The translations under genes were made by a program, and so were the position numbers. This document shows, piece by piece, positions 25,301 through 29,471 of a stretch of 32,364 bases of DNA; within the stretch, counting starts at the first letter, position 1, and each line of letters opens with the position of its first letter. The stretch is from a virus, in IMG/VR virus record IMGVR_UViG_3300009684_000103, positions 1 to 32,364 of that record; one strand, 5' to 3'. Below the pieces are notes generated by a model that made no database searches, was not told where the DNA came from, and was given only the letters and a program-made list of their open reading frames with translations.

Positions 25301-27432
25301 TGAATACCACCTTGATTTGCTTCCCAACCACCCCAAGTTTTAGCAGCAGGTGACATATGGGGTCTTTCAATATTTTTAACAGTTCCACCACTACCAAAGA
25401 ATGGGTGTAGTGCTTGCATTTCTCTTAGTGTATTTTGACTTGCAGCATATCTACCTAATTCTGCAACGGGTGAGAATTTGGTGGTAATGCCATTTGCAGT
25501 CATTGTAGCAATTTGCATTAACTTATCTTTAAGTTTTTCTACCTCAAAATTAAGTGTTGAGAATGCTTCTGTTGATTTCATTACAGATGACTCAAACATG
25601 TCTGCTGTTTCTGTTGCAGCAAGTGCTCCCTTGTCAATCATCTTCCATGAATCAGCCATGCCTGATAAAGCAGTTCTTATTCCGCCGTCTTTAAGTCCTT
25701 TTCCAAATTCTCTTACATAAGCAATACCTTTAACGATAGAACCAACAAAGTTACCCATTAAACCTACAACCATAAGGATTGGACCAACTAATGCAGCACC
25801 ACCTAATACTGTTACTAACAAATTCTTTAAAGGTTTAAATTTATTTAAAAATGAAAGAATTTTTTCAATTACATTAACAACTTTAGTTCCAAACTTAACA
25901 AAACCTTCACCAAAGGGTTGAAGCTGTGCTTTCATTCCTTCAACAGCTCTTTGCCATTTAGAAGAAACGGAATCTACAGCTTTTGACATTTCTTGGTTTG
26001 TCAAAGTTGCTAATTGAGAAGTGCTTGCTCCTGCAATTTGAAGAGCAGTTTGAGTCTGACTTCCTGCTTTTCCAAGATTTTCAATAAGTGCTGTAACACG
26101 AGCAAACTGGAACTTACCAAAAAGCTTTTCAATAAGTTGTGCTTTTGCGAGAGGTTCTAAGTTTTTCATTGATGATTGTAGGGCTTCAATCATTTGAATA
26201 GGATTACCATTAGTTTTATCTTTAATTCCAGACAAACTAATTCCAAACTTTTTGAACATTTCAGATGCTGCTGAAGTGGGAGCAATCATAGAAGCAACAG
26301 CAGATTTAATTGCGTTTGCAGATTGTGCTGCTGGGATACCAGCCTCTTTCATTGCAACCATCATAACAGCTGCGTCCTTATATGAACCGCCAAGTTGTTG
26401 AATAATTGGACCAACCCTTGGAATTGCGTCAGAGATATCCTGCAAACTTAAAGATGTTTGCTTCTGGATACTTGCCAAAAAGTTTACAGCATTAGGAAGG
26501 TCTGTAGAGCTGACCTTAAATACATTTTGCATAGCAACAATTGTTCTTTGTGCATCTTCAGATGTAAGCGCACCAAGTTTTGAAAGCTTCATTGCTTGCT
26601 CTGTTGCATCAATAAGTTTGTTACCCTCTAAACCAATAGCAGCAAAACTTGCAGCTGTTGCTACTGTTTCTTTTTGAGCAATACCCATAGTTTGAGCAAT
26701 ATCTTTACCAAGCTTTAAAGCTTGATCTGAAATCTTTTGAATTGCTGCTTCACTTGGTGGAGTAACGCCTTTACCATAAAGTCTTTGAAGTTTAGTAAGT
26801 TCTACGTTTACATCTCTAAATGTTTTTGCTGCTGTTGCACCAAATGCAACAATAGGCATAGTCAGACCCATACTAAGTTGGCGACCAGCCCATTGTGTGT
26901 TTTTACCAAGATTAACTAATTGCGTACCCATTCCGTGAATGGTTGTATTTAAAAGTTTTGCTTTAATTGCTGCTGCTTCTTCAGCAGCACCAAGTGTTTT
27001 TAGATCAGCAGTGGTGTTGGTAATTACTCTTGCATAACCCGATCTTAGGGCATCGGGGATGACCATTGATTTTGCAACTCTTGCTTGAGATGCAGCAAGC
27101 TCGTCTAATTGGCTTGCTACACCTTTCACATTTTGTCGGTAAAGTTTAAAGTATTCTCCAAACTTTAATTGACCTGCCTGAAGTCTACCACCAAATTCAT
27201 CAATATGGCTGGACATCTTAACCATTTCCATATTGAATGCACGAGTAGAAATAATAGCCTTGTCAAATGCTTTTTGGGCTGCCCCAATTTGCATTGTTGC
27301 TTCTTTTCCAAAATTGCCTAACATAGGCATGGAATGTATTTGTGCTACTGCTGCTTTTAATTCGGCAAGTTGTGTTTTTAATTGGGCAAAATTACCTATG
27401 GCACTGACTTCAATATCAATACGATTTACCAT
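13339..27432 (-). CDS. Giant multidomain tape measure protein (4697 aa)
   Basis: This is the tail-length ruler, identified by its place after the frameshifted chaperone gene and by a TP901-type core at about residues 150-460. A membrane-helix pair follows at 534-570. The order is: helical region to about 980; enzyme-like modules separated by Gly-Gly linkers, about 980-2720; a Gly/Met-rich hydrophobic segment, 2877-2942; a long coiled coil, about 3257-3410; an Arr-like domain at 3898-3998; and a tape-measure-like C-terminus. Five IPAMLxxGEFV-type motifs are spread through it. AGGGAGG stands 9 nt upstream of the ATG. If fully helical, it would span about 700 nm at 1.5 A per residue, but the folded inserts make this an upper bound. 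Thermus phage P74-26 has a comparably giant ruler. The frame is unbroken over 14 kb, so it is under selection. Confidence 0.95.
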   Translation of the reverse strand: MVNRIDIEVSAIGNFAQLKTQLAELKAAVAQIHSMPMLGNFGKEATMQIGAAQKAFDKAIISTRAFNMEMVKMSSHIDEFGGRLQAGQLKFGEYFKLYRQNVKGVASQLDELAASQARVAKSMVIPDALRSGYARVITNTTADLKTLGAAEEAAAIKAKLLNTTIHGMGTQLVNLGKNTQWAGRQLSMGLTMPIVAFGATAAKTFRDVNVELTKLQRLYGKGVTPPSEAAIQKISDQALKLGKDIAQTMGIAQKETVATAASFAAIGLEGNKLIDATEQAMKLSKLGALTSEDAQRTIVAMQNVFKVSSTDLPNAVNFLASIQKQTSLSLQDISDAIPRVGPIIQQLGGSYKDAAVMMVAMKEAGIPAAQSANAIKSAVASMIAPTSAASEMFKKFGISLSGIKDKTNGNPIQMIEALQSSMKNLEPLAKAQLIEKLFGKFQFARVTALIENLGKAGSQTQTALQIAGASTSQLATLTNQEMSKAVDSVSSKWQRAVEGMKAQLQPFGEGFVKFGTKVVNVIEKILSFLNKFKPLKNLLVTVLGGAALVGPILMVVGLMGNFVGSIVKGIAYVREFGKGLKDGGIRTALSGMADSWKMIDKGALAATETADMFESSVMKSTEAFSTLNFEVEKLKDKLMQIATMTANGITTKFSPVAELGRYAASQNTLREMQALHPFFGSGGTVKNIERPHMSPAAKTWGGWEANQGGIQQKYPTLNAFLGDTSRFTGPAQQEAWMKHGTSEQWGRPVPVGGLAGTLQKAYSDEPVIHGTKFGTTKEDVVGRGMAHIESIRARIIAGDIAADSLVAKELEKIDAMPKDEQQKELMAVIESVTFTEKQFFSDMIETFVQTKAILVSDEEKVAALDQTMKGILADSSIADKPAAFAAVMTAFNEDFVKFGGTLVDDVRAYRQIVTQTIMSGQTEFETAIAAASLRAGLITEAEMFGGVKAKTFGAFKSMDKHATEQAIQMGNRQVEGFQRGGVPGFQSGVTSPWVPGSGSGDKIPAMLEPGEFVINRNAAEKYGSLLTDINFNRAPRFQNGGGIPGFQEGILIPEYIKNIMSYRGTNQSRFPSLGKLFKPRYIHGMLPGENLSINNLFQSGDLELREKILNAFNDSKTGLNSEYKESIFKSIHGLANSEDLLHQKDMARVLDQMWGAGEFDNISQAQRVQIATLIEAANARKTSVSLAQIDPTLKDVFSKSRSGPRNKAWTIANQESALRSFGADPIDINQSLSKYQEEMNSRSISILDPVVKAIADRLGVDLTTDLESKRLVDLYVYGKQSTSRPSTFSPQKTHVLKQAKGGGIPGFQEGVDLSTMPESWSKKYTSWTDALAASDLEARTGRFADLGLTNIGSRIQDLSGMSSIIPGVNGIYEINGQKYVIKGHDTADSALIESRGTQLTREIFGLNTPNQGFIKFAHPQTGQQMFGVMSPYDDTFANSTGAFGKENAVNQMLAAAIRRDKDLQADNFWKDIVGDVGAGFLGNKASQPRVRLDTPITDLETQIRANLLMDKAGARRHGAEATAPIIKEMGADGLTKAWQNAAKAALAKAEKAISNMPMMTPSEQKAYSYIIEDLRKASTMDMAPYFEAWASVEPQIKKPPTEKALATKEANKLKASMERAAALEAGYPRWAMQTGGIPGFIQGLTPLPMVGDLPSTIVYDIDKTLAGSVDFTKAAGQNTLDAWAAAAENAPVNSAELAKYNFLKSMGHKMAVVTARGAKYDQMTLSWLESNGIKFDEFISRPNGVTSSDPVFKRSVLKEMMSRANIAGFIDDKPANLKMASKLGIPAIEAISVMPKLQSGGTPWVPGSGEGDRIPAMLEPGEFVVNKKAAKQYGGLLNDINFNQAPRFQKGGVTGFDTGGNTIEDIWGDGQKTFRAAQWQGPRLPIDYGFVTRTKELNRHPYFATKEEAEEYVRTEVAMKSLSGTEKNELRSLRQFVNDEKNLNYLASVWQQGSAGIRNHPERLEALLSYFMPIKDAMTLRRKTILGVPGEMPTEQQISILDALSSGAYDSIIGKKINLTGTPSAYTEWGFDWLTAKDFQGKIQNTEFRENQLTKAKEQFESAKRQVEALNDPDPQRAAMSRRYLEDRFAGWTSRKGVPFEENVATYLDLHERAIVSAQEDLAKLKPMGREPKEVMFQRLFKPGTSMLDITKINPNEKYRGTTLMEREWITGPGNPTIESVSQAWVPPNKMIGGQRAYQQAIENNLFPYVLNMKQRGGIQHLAGGGVFNPIPLMEFLQYISHSPNGLEALKITLGTSAAGFGAYVSKDLFKAARSKFSDFMYKRRNPDIRCGEFGGITTSGMPCRNPAPAPGQRCYLHMNQNILNMKQRGGIQGFAEGLTSKTGLPERYLGTEFDDWEQVGDPIGLHFLQDHGNDTGAYVGIRNGVESGYGVPGWYIETAMAHGVPQTAIVELLVEARKKLQEYGQDFSISAIKEGGSYSMHSAPMLLALEKMGLISFTEEERLLLLSKDPKKRGSIEINGLSKTTAKTYIANMIDNFKSAYGNDYAEPFDENPGTVERTKGLTDWKKEFLKQRKIPLFEQMGGSIPGFQTGGGIQHLAGGGAINPVLLVELLKIISLNPNKLEALKIASGIGGAGFGAYLTKDLFKAARSKFSDFMYKRKNPDIRCGEFGGITNSGMPCLNPVSAPGQRCYLHKSQSGISGFQSGGTPWVPGSGEGDRIPAMLEPGEFVVNKNAAKQYGGLLNHLNWEAAPRFQLGSGNAYLSPPTGNSSFERMINRVTPFPTTEMKTFSQTLRDARTSLLSLKSVPREVINGIKTGFQNPSYKGQLPSHFNASTSGGYKIGALARPAYDRLGIFGQGVSQGFENSKEGFQLGRMEKVPTGNLLPNGEPEMAKPSMKMAKGFSGKASYLFGRQARPGMGTMMGGQMAGMLGMQMAGGMQDGYAKSALNAASMGTMLGSMTPLGPIGGAAVGAIAGGAMKAYSNWKEKLKNQADLLTDSITMDSVAMQHLGVTARDFSNIVYNASGKIVKASSEFQQGVNDYKTSQDPLIVSALKGLSDLAQGGKTTKIEELMRSRFGGQFLATGGSPEARKKMYTEMQQFMSAGGVGSLTRKKIIEDYKTIKTPEQALTGILNNLPSINPLYPYGPDGPKNPIPLSPELQKQQFADPEVAKQAAKATWSMQTTSDPLQLGKSFDRATGSTKDMIEALNNSKEAWNSFEGIVRKNDSAMADLDRDFKKAGFTLEQVTRLNSLYQSGMTALTTAQQKEIKAQPQLISGLELETSARQAADNAMSGYIANAEAHDAQMATQNSSLEKKTKANKAEQDKLNDLIDAGNKYIDTEQNKINKIQKEKSAYDSLIQAQEQNIQNENTLNNLKSAITRARAGGDLLAMADAQSNYNAELQKQADEKEKQARDNRYDQMMEKHQNNIQGAQKKIGEYESKLKDLGKALDTLSQNASDKWNIIASAATPATDAANAVKDAIYSTAMQGKWNDFKDLAKQVLGADGVKGYLDTANINFGQLTGAVKEFADSAAGKEMQDATDKFGEIGNLISGITDKTKAAQVQQMAYAVVVSQIASGKITNKRQLHTAESKAVSLAEEFYGATPLKGGPEEGSRGNWNGKNVIFHNYLWHSYENNKGKIVYKDLAVQPKKGDNVWIVKPGVTGPQTKYNLADGGYISGAGNGTSDSIPARLSNGEYVVKASAVSQYGTGFLDAVNGQRFKDGGAVKTGGFATWGTTPPPSINHSIWAQNKGASRSPSRVQTPPQKDKKQYGSSWSAVFDSSDRGRKGFWGSGILHDVVNPFVQIGRGVGYQTERGLRNAAAGVANFGINAAAGIAGRSANYHMEASKNSLFKNNPYKTKNDKNGFNVKNFAGDVALAGLNFVPIKLGKYLTKIPVVGPMLGKAGTALKDISKKGLSWAGKELHSAGKGLFEKSKWYLGGKKLYHGSPGDIALGDTLRSRKRFGPSTTTRPDIAKQYAEGRGMFGEKGKVYIVKTAGNLSGSQGKTKLFSKDWLSNPTREVNSDQPFTVIKEYVPLSEKLKSLGLPQLKNLTKDTFATLLSRFSSKKLIKGIEDLQKDALGIGPANKKLDLKSKILHLYTLLQSSILKKSAAKRLNFDVIKDLEKMLKDPIKSNPNIIGGVDIKSGMLGIEDLLKKTSTPEGLDLFKVISERLSRHDDNLRRFDPTRKNGGFPDWYNGVANPARGDLNHFLSLSNFGQFKQIGKEIFQALKMKGIRSNIRETFLKGKYNLLDLLFKRPKYEEIPYTTREVNPRDPGDYSISLHEYVQEIKKDSKFKNLFSHLYTEDGAPTPITKLFRGRGLSKELDNFERKDFYDINRWRKWHGKDWMSDVNLINKKAELFEEEKLKEMPNGRGYVDLETGARYFADDLLTPYDYATYMKERLSTFKIYSKITTGKPKNFFSGLKAGIQKSLRFDPLAKPKLRMTSQQEYEEFLKTKIEINDYRLLEDKIQKGRAGEFLKNWLVERNKKDIEKDPTLLVKRYKMMNSRSVEGFFSPTLWGTWDNTATRMSYYGDNLLTPRDIPTYLKEKWKFFATGLFKKADGGKISGPGGPKSDMIPAMLSNGEYVINAEAVSRYGTGFMDMVNAKKFGSGGPVMNDYMKSDIVHHQPIDGWRWDKKKKMYVLPTVVPKSIAAINSIKPKNLTRMFDTSAMNKSIRVSGQTGAGTFNSTINDHTVYNITVNAKTGANPQDIAKMVMGEIQKTNKSMGTSRRQGARI
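13708..13868 (-). repeat. Tape measure motif copy 5 (SGPG...IPAMLSNGEYVI)
   Basis: Residues about 4522-4575: GGKISGPGG, then SDMIPAMLSNGEYVINAEA, VSRYGTGFMD and GSGG. This is the C-terminal-most of five copies. Together with copy 4 it forms the SNGEYV subtype, typical of ordinary tape measure proteins. Confidence 0.85.
13897..14430 (-). repeat. Internal LLTPxD repeat pair in the tape measure C-terminal region
   Basis: Residues about 4335-4370 (ARYFADDLLTPYDYATYMKE) and about 4470-4512 (RMSYYGDNLLTPRDIPTYLK) repeat an aromatic, then D-[DN]-LLTP, [RY]-D, then TY[ML]KE pattern. Upstream, near residue 4276, TKLFRGRGL could be the Arg motif of another ADP-ribosyltransferase-like fold. That reading is weak, because no matching Glu motif was found. 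Confidence 0.5.
15439..15741 (-). other. Arr-like ADP-ribosyltransferase domain inside the tape measure protein
   Basis: Residues about 3898-3998. The start LYHGSPGDIALGDTL (Y3904, H3905, G3906) matches the YHGT...GD element of rifampin ADP-ribosyltransferases (Arr). The end matches the Arr ending: GKVYIVKTAG (Y3951), then NPTREV (N3976) and QPFTVIKEY, compared with YIVEPTG, NPTxSYR and EPLRVVGxV. Arr enzymes use a His-Tyr-Asp set. The His is present, but the Tyr position reads as PSTTT and the acidic residue after VKTAG is not evident. The domain may therefore be degenerate or use other residues. Arr attaches ADP-ribose to rifampin; the target here is unknown. Confidence 0.6.
16375..16541 (-). 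repeat. Tape measure motif copy 4 (SGAGNGTSDSIPARLSNGEYVV)
   Basis: Residues about 3631-3686: GGYISGAGNGTSDSIPARLS, then NGEYVVKASAVSQYGTGFLD and KDGG. It sits between the coiled-coil part and the Arr-like module, so here too the motif marks a module boundary. Confidence 0.85.
19285..19435 (-). repeat. Tape measure motif copy 3 (VPGSGEGDRIPAMLEPGEFVV)
   Basis: Residues about 2667-2716, closing the enzyme-module region. DNA is nearly identical to copy 2 (21880-22035), including the TTCCTGGAACCCAAGGGGTT block on the plus strand. This indicates recent duplication or gene conversion. Confidence 0.88.
19465..19780 (-). repeat. Zinc-binding module, copy 2, in the tape measure protein
   Basis: Residues about 2560-2656. 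GGG, a hydrophobic helix (LEALKIASGIGGAGFGAYL), a basic KDLFKAARSKFSDFMYKRK, then C2627-x12-C2640-x10-C2651-x2-H2654 (RCGEFGG, SGMPC, QRCYLH). The Cys3His pattern resembles the small zinc motif RCG...G.PC....RC..H found in many phage proteins. The basic stretch would fit nucleic-acid or membrane contact. Confidence 0.75.
19798..20427 (-). other. Possible GNAT-like domain between the two zinc modules
   Basis: Residues about 2336-2545. GAYVGIRNG (about 2375), MAHGVPQTAIVELLVEARKK (about 2397-2416) and HSAPMLLALEKMGL (about 2440-2453) follow the order of a GNAT acetyltransferase: strand, acyl-CoA-binding loop plus helix, then the helix before the GF-type ending. The RxxGxG/A loop is poorly conserved (HGVPQTA), so it may be inactive or a different alpha/beta fold. 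The remainder, with KTTAKTYIANMIDNFKSAYG, is unrecognised. Confidence 0.35.
20473..20790 (-). repeat. Zinc-binding module, copy 1, in the tape measure protein
   Basis: Residues about 2224-2320 carry the same layout as copy 2: GGG, hydrophobic helix, KDLFKAARSKFSDFMYKRR, then C2291-x12-C2304-x10-C2315-x2-H2318. The two units start 1008 bp (336 codons) apart, share long identical DNA stretches and keep all four ligands. Both are preceded by the linker GGIQHLAGGG. Selection appears to preserve the metal site. Confidence 0.75.
20893..21540 (-). other. R-S-E-type ADP-ribosyltransferase-like domain in the tape measure protein
   Basis: Residues about 1965-2180. An Arg motif (LRRKTILG, R1981/R1982), an STS-like motif after an open turn (TGTPSAYTE, S2024) and an ExE motif (MEREWITGPG, E2166 and E2168) appear in the order of R-S-E ADP-ribosyltransferases. 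PGTSMLDITKI before the ExE looks like the family's penultimate strand. The 142-residue gap from S to E is long and is filled by a helical insert (KEQFESAKRQVEAL and neighbours). This is a pattern-based call, not proof. Confidence 0.42.
21880..22035 (-). repeat. Tape measure motif copy 2 (VPGSGEGDRIPAMLEPGEFVV)
   Basis: Residues about 1800-1852, between the HAD module and the ADP-ribosyltransferase-like module. It ends INFNQAPRFQKGG, like copy 1 (INFNRAPRFQNGG). Confidence 0.88.
22033..22485 (-). other. HAD-superfamily phosphatase domain in the tape measure protein
   Basis: Residues about 1650-1800 carry the complete HAD set. Motif I is YDIDKTLAG (nucleophile D1660, D1662, T1664), motif II VVTARG (T1714), motif III FKRSVLKEM (K1753) and motif IV GFIDDKPANL (D1771, D1772). 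Size, motif spacing and the segment WLESNGIKFDEFISRPNG resemble the polynucleotide 3'-phosphatase half of T4 Pnkp-type enzymes. It would remove phosphates, possibly from nucleic-acid ends, by an aspartyl-phosphate intermediate. All catalytic residues are intact, so activity is plausible. It is bounded by the linker GGIPGFIQG and by motif copy 2. Confidence 0.85.
22933..23400 (-). other. Protein-kinase-like fold domain in the tape measure protein
   Basis: Residues about 1345-1500. PGVNGIYEINGQKYVIKGHD gives a glycine turn and the ATP-binding Lys (K1382). SALIESRGTQLTREIFGLN is the following helix with a possible pairing Glu. FWKDIVGDVGAGFLGN, then RVRLDTP, resembles the catalytic and metal loops (DxxG...N....R[IL]D) of HipA/actin-fragmin-kinase-like proteins of phages and toxins. 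A helical tail runs on to about 1630. The family phosphorylates proteins or small molecules; the substrate is unknown. Confidence 0.5.
24310..24470 (-). repeat. Tape measure motif copy 1 (VPGSGSGDKIPAMLEPGEFVI)
   Basis: Residues about 988-1041, at the entry to the enzyme-module region. It is preceded by the first Gly-Gly linker (GGVPGFQSG) and ends APRFQNGGGIPGFQEG, which is the next linker. Confidence 0.88.
26053..26985 (-). other. TP901-type tape measure core domain
   Basis: Residues about 150-460, with the hallmark order TFRDVNVELTKLQRLYGKG, ALGKLxALTSEDAQ-type text (KLGALTSEDAQRTIVAMQN), SLQDISDAIPRVGPIIQQLG, AAVMMVAMKEAGIPAAQSAN and FGKFQFARVTALIENLGK. This matches the conserved N-terminal domain of siphovirus tape measure proteins and anchors the identification of the whole gene. 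Confidence 0.92.
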
Positions 27433-27435
27433 AGA

Positions 27436-28049
27436 CTAGCCTCCCTGTACTTCATGTCCAAGACCCAATCCAATACCAAATCCCGCCTTGTCTGCTCTCC
27501 AGCCGTCAAGCTCGGTAATATCTTCATTAACCTCAGCACCTTCATCAATGTCAACACCTTGTAGAATTGCTTGAAATTTATTGTATCTATTCTCTTTGTC
27601 GTATATTGCTTTAATCGTAAGCAATAATTCTTCAACAGATAATTCAGCTTCAAGTTCTTCATAATTTTTCCAACGACCCAGAAGAAAAACTTCTGATTCT
27701 AACGTGGCTAAATCTAGATCACTCCATCCAGATTCGCCACTGCTAGGTTTGGGTCATTTAGCTTTAATCCTCCAGCAACTTCTAAGATTTTCATCATGGT
27801 AGGAACTTCAATAACATCATCAAATGCTTCTACGTCCTCTGCCAAAGATGGCTTTAATTGCTCAAGGCAAACTCTTGCTGCTTCAATGAAAATATCCATT
27901 ACTTGATCTTCCGATTCAATTGATGGATCATCCATCTTCTTCATTACTTTTAAAAATTTTTTCAAATGCTTAATTGTCAATGGTCTCAAAACCAATGTGT
28001 CGCCATTTGATAGTTGAATTTCCTCAACATTATAAACTGTTGTTGCCAT
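27436..28049 (-). CDS. Tail assembly chaperone, -1 frameshift fusion (gpG-gpT type)
   Basis: The product is read as 28049-27747 joined to 27747-27436, giving 204 residues. The first 101 come from the chaperone gene; at CCCAAAC the ribosome slips back one base and continues PSSGESGWSDLDLATLES, then VFLLGRWKNYEELEAELS, to HEVQGG. There is no start codon with a ribosome binding site for the second part, and it is open from a stop just before the slip site to 27436. This matches lambda gpG/gpGT and the equivalent pairs of actinophages, where both products chaperone the tape measure protein before tube assembly. Its stop precedes the tape measure ATG by 3 nt. Confidence 0.93.
27704..27753 (-). promoter_or_regulatory. 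Programmed -1 ribosomal frameshift signal
   Basis: The heptamer C-CCA-AAC (27753-27747) fits X-XXY-YYZ in the zero frame. Six bases later a stem begins: GTGGC (27740-27736) pairs with GCCAC (27708-27704), and AATCT (27734-27730) with AGATT (27715-27711), enclosing a 14-nt loop. The zero-frame stop (27716-27714) lies in the structure, and a -1 frame TGA lies just before the heptamer. Confidence 0.9.
27714..28049 (-). CDS. Tail assembly chaperone, unshifted product (gpG type)
   Basis: The 111-residue zero-frame product is small, acidic and helical (LTIKHLKKFLKVMKKMDD, then MDIFIEAARVCLEQLKPSLA), typical of siphovirus chaperones made in excess over the frameshifted form. I start it at the ATG at 28049, which has AAGGAGG 6 nt upstream. 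The frame continues to 28127, but that stretch contains a promoter and part of a terminator, so the longer form is unlikely. It follows the major tail protein and precedes the tape measure gene, as expected. Confidence 0.92.
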   Translation of the reverse strand: MATTVYNVEEIQLSNGDTLVLRPLTIKHLKKFLKVMKKMDDPSIESEDQVMDIFIEAARVCLEQLKPSLAEDVEAFDDVIEVPTMMKILEVAGGLKLNDPNLAVANLDGVI

Positions 28050-28074
28050 AGCAACCTCCTTATTGTCTATTAGA

Positions 28075-28083
28075 ATTATACCA
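28075..28083 (-). promoter_or_regulatory. Extended -10 promoter element TGGTATAAT before the chaperone gene
   Basis: On the minus strand TTGGTATAAT lies 25 bp before the ATG and just after a terminator hairpin. It would drive the chaperones and the giant tape measure gene independently of the major tail protein. No clear -35 box is seen. Confidence 0.65.
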
Positions 28084-28095
28084 ATAAATGTATAT

Positions 28096-28130
28096 AAATC
28101 ATAAATGCCCCCAAAATTTGAGGGCACTTA
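28096..28130 (-). terminator. Rho-independent-like terminator after the major tail protein gene
   Basis: TGCCCTC (28126-28120 on the minus strand) pairs with GGGGGCA (28112-28106) around an AAATTTT loop, with one C/A-type mismatch. An AT-rich, moderately T-rich tail follows (TTTATGATTTA). It probably attenuates rather than fully stops transcription, keeping major tail protein mRNA in excess. Confidence 0.6.
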
Positions 28131-28150
28131 CGATTTAATGTTATTAAAAC

Positions 28151-28876
28151 TTACGCAAGGATGCGATCAATAATAACGCCATATTCTGCGCCATCATACT
28201 TATCATCATCATCTGGTAAGCAACGGAACTGCACTGGGAATGTAGTTGCTGAATCACGCTTTAAGCTATGACTTGTAACTTCAATCTGAACAACTCTACG
28301 AGCTACATAAACACGCTCTGAACGTGTTGATGCTGAAGCTGAAGTTGCTGAACCTGTTGCTGTAGTTGTAATATTGCCAGGGGCATTACCAACTGCAATA
28401 AGAGAGCGTTCTACTGGTGCGTCACCGAGTGCTCCTGCTGCAATGTTAAGTGTTGCTGAACCTGTGCTGCCTCCAGTATATGTTCCTGTAAGCACACTAG
28501 CTGAAGATCCAACTGAACCACTATATGTGTACTGCTGTTCTTGCTGACCAAATACCAGGTTAAGGTTCTGCAAAGTTCCTTCTGATAATTCAGTCTTAAG
28601 CATAACCTTAAGTGTTGACTTGAATAGACGAGCTGCATCAAGCAACTGATCAACCATTACATCATTGTATCCTGGTTCGTAAGAAACTTCAAGACCGTTG
28701 TTTGTGTAACCAACATCTCTCCAGTTTACCGTATCTCCAAGTAGTTTTGCTCTAGCACTTTGCGATGCTGTTTGAAACAAAACCGATCCTGTTGTATTTG
28801 GACGGTTGGTTCCAGTACCATTTGAAATAAATAACGCTGCTGCGCCAACAATAATATTTTTGACATCTGCTGCCAT
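28151..28876 (-). CDS. Major tail (tube) protein
   Basis: The 241-residue protein lies directly before the chaperone pair, the standard place of the tube subunit. It starts MAADVKNIIVGAAALFISNG. The middle (WRDVGYTNNGLEVSYEPGYN, then MVDQLLDAARLF) shows the strand-and-turn pattern of actinophage major tail proteins, which begin with a virion-tube strand and describe VGYT..G...... The end, CLPDDDDKYDGAEYGVIIDR, is also typical. Codon use is richer in C-ending codons than its neighbours, as expected for a very highly expressed gene. AGAGGTG stands 9 nt before the ATG, with its own promoter and terminator. No Ig-like C-terminal domain is present. Confidence 0.87.
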   Translation of the reverse strand: MAADVKNIIVGAAALFISNGTGTNRPNTTGSVLFQTASQSARAKLLGDTVNWRDVGYTNNGLEVSYEPGYNDVMVDQLLDAARLFKSTLKVMLKTELSEGTLQNLNLVFGQQEQQYTYSGSVGSSASVLTGTYTGGSTGSATLNIAAGALGDAPVERSLIAVGNAPGNITTTATGSATSASASTRSERVYVARRVVQIEVTSHSLKRDSATTFPVQFRCLPDDDDKYDGAEYGVIIDRILA

Positions 28877-28931
28877 AATTTTTCACCTCTTTTCTTTTTT
28901 AAGAATTGGTAAAATTCACTTCCTCATATTT

Positions 28932-28959
28932 ATTTTATCGTAAATAAATTAAAATGCAA
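28932..28959 (-). promoter_or_regulatory. Putative promoter of the major tail protein gene
   Basis: TTGCAT (28959-28954) and TAAAAT (28937-28932) on the minus strand are 16 bp apart in the 85-bp gap upstream of the gene. Another TTGCAT box occurs at 3704-3709. Confidence 0.5.
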
Positions 28960-28961
28960 AA

Positions 28962-29471
28962 TTAGGTGTATCTTCCGTTACTATCTAGCTTTCTAGTGTA
29001 AGATATATGCATCTTAATCTCACCCATCATAAACCCGCCTTCATTAGAAAAATGTTGTGGGGAAATTGTAGAATCAATACTTATATAATGAAAATCATAG
29101 TATTTAGATTTTCCAGAATATGAATTTATATCTCTAGCAGAATCATCAAATCTTCTAAAAATATCTTTCATCATTGCAACAATTTGATTAATTTTATCGT
29201 TATTTGGAGAAACAATTGAATAAGTAATTATTTGACTAGATATCCACCAATGCTCTTCTGCTGGCATTTCTTCATAGTCATAAATTAAATATGTTTGACC
29301 TGGAAGCAAATTATTGAATTCTGGAATTTGCTGTGCTGGTACAATTGGTACTAAATAATCTGAAAACCCATCAGCAATGTAATCATTCTGATTAAGAATT
29401 TCATTATCTAAAATATTTTTCCATAAGTATGCATTTATATCATATGCGGGATGAACATTGTAATTAGCCAT
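28962..29471 (-). CDS. Tail terminator / tail completion-like protein
   Basis: The 169-residue protein sits immediately before the major tail protein, where siphoviruses encode the tail terminator that caps the tube at the neck. HWWISSQIITYSIVSPNND and INQIVAMMKDIFRRFDDSAR fit the mixed alpha/beta fold of terminators (strand-strand-helix). The C-terminal strands (FHYISIDSTISPQ, GGFMMGEIKMHISYTR) also fit. The ATG overlaps the previous stop (TAATG). Assignment rests on position and secondary-structure pattern, not on a catalytic motif. Confidence 0.72.
   Translation of the reverse strand: MANYNVHPAYDINAYLWKNILDNEILNQNDYIADGFSDYLVPIVPAQQIPEFNNLLPGQTYLIYDYEEMPAEEHWWISSQIITYSIVSPNNDKINQIVAMMKDIFRRFDDSARDINSYSGKSKYYDFHYISIDSTISPQHFSNEGGFMMGEIKMHISYTRKLDSNGRYT

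Noticed and set aside
13339-27432. A peptidoglycan hydrolase domain in the tape measure, common in long-tailed phages
   Set aside because: I saw no lytic transglycosylase, NlpC/P60 or M23 peptidase signature. The enzyme-like modules present have other motifs.
27426-27662. A 78-codon minus-strand frame beginning MKNLKLNYLLKN, across the chaperone second frame
   Set aside because: It is a different frame from the true -1 product, which ends at 27436. Composition is random-like (stretches of Lys/Tyr/Leu), it has no ribosome binding site, and the frameshift fusion explains the region.
28050-28127. N-terminal extension of the chaperone gene to 28127
   Set aside because: The added 26 codons cover a TGGTATAAT promoter and part of a terminator, and the ATG at 28049 has an ideal AAGGAGG.
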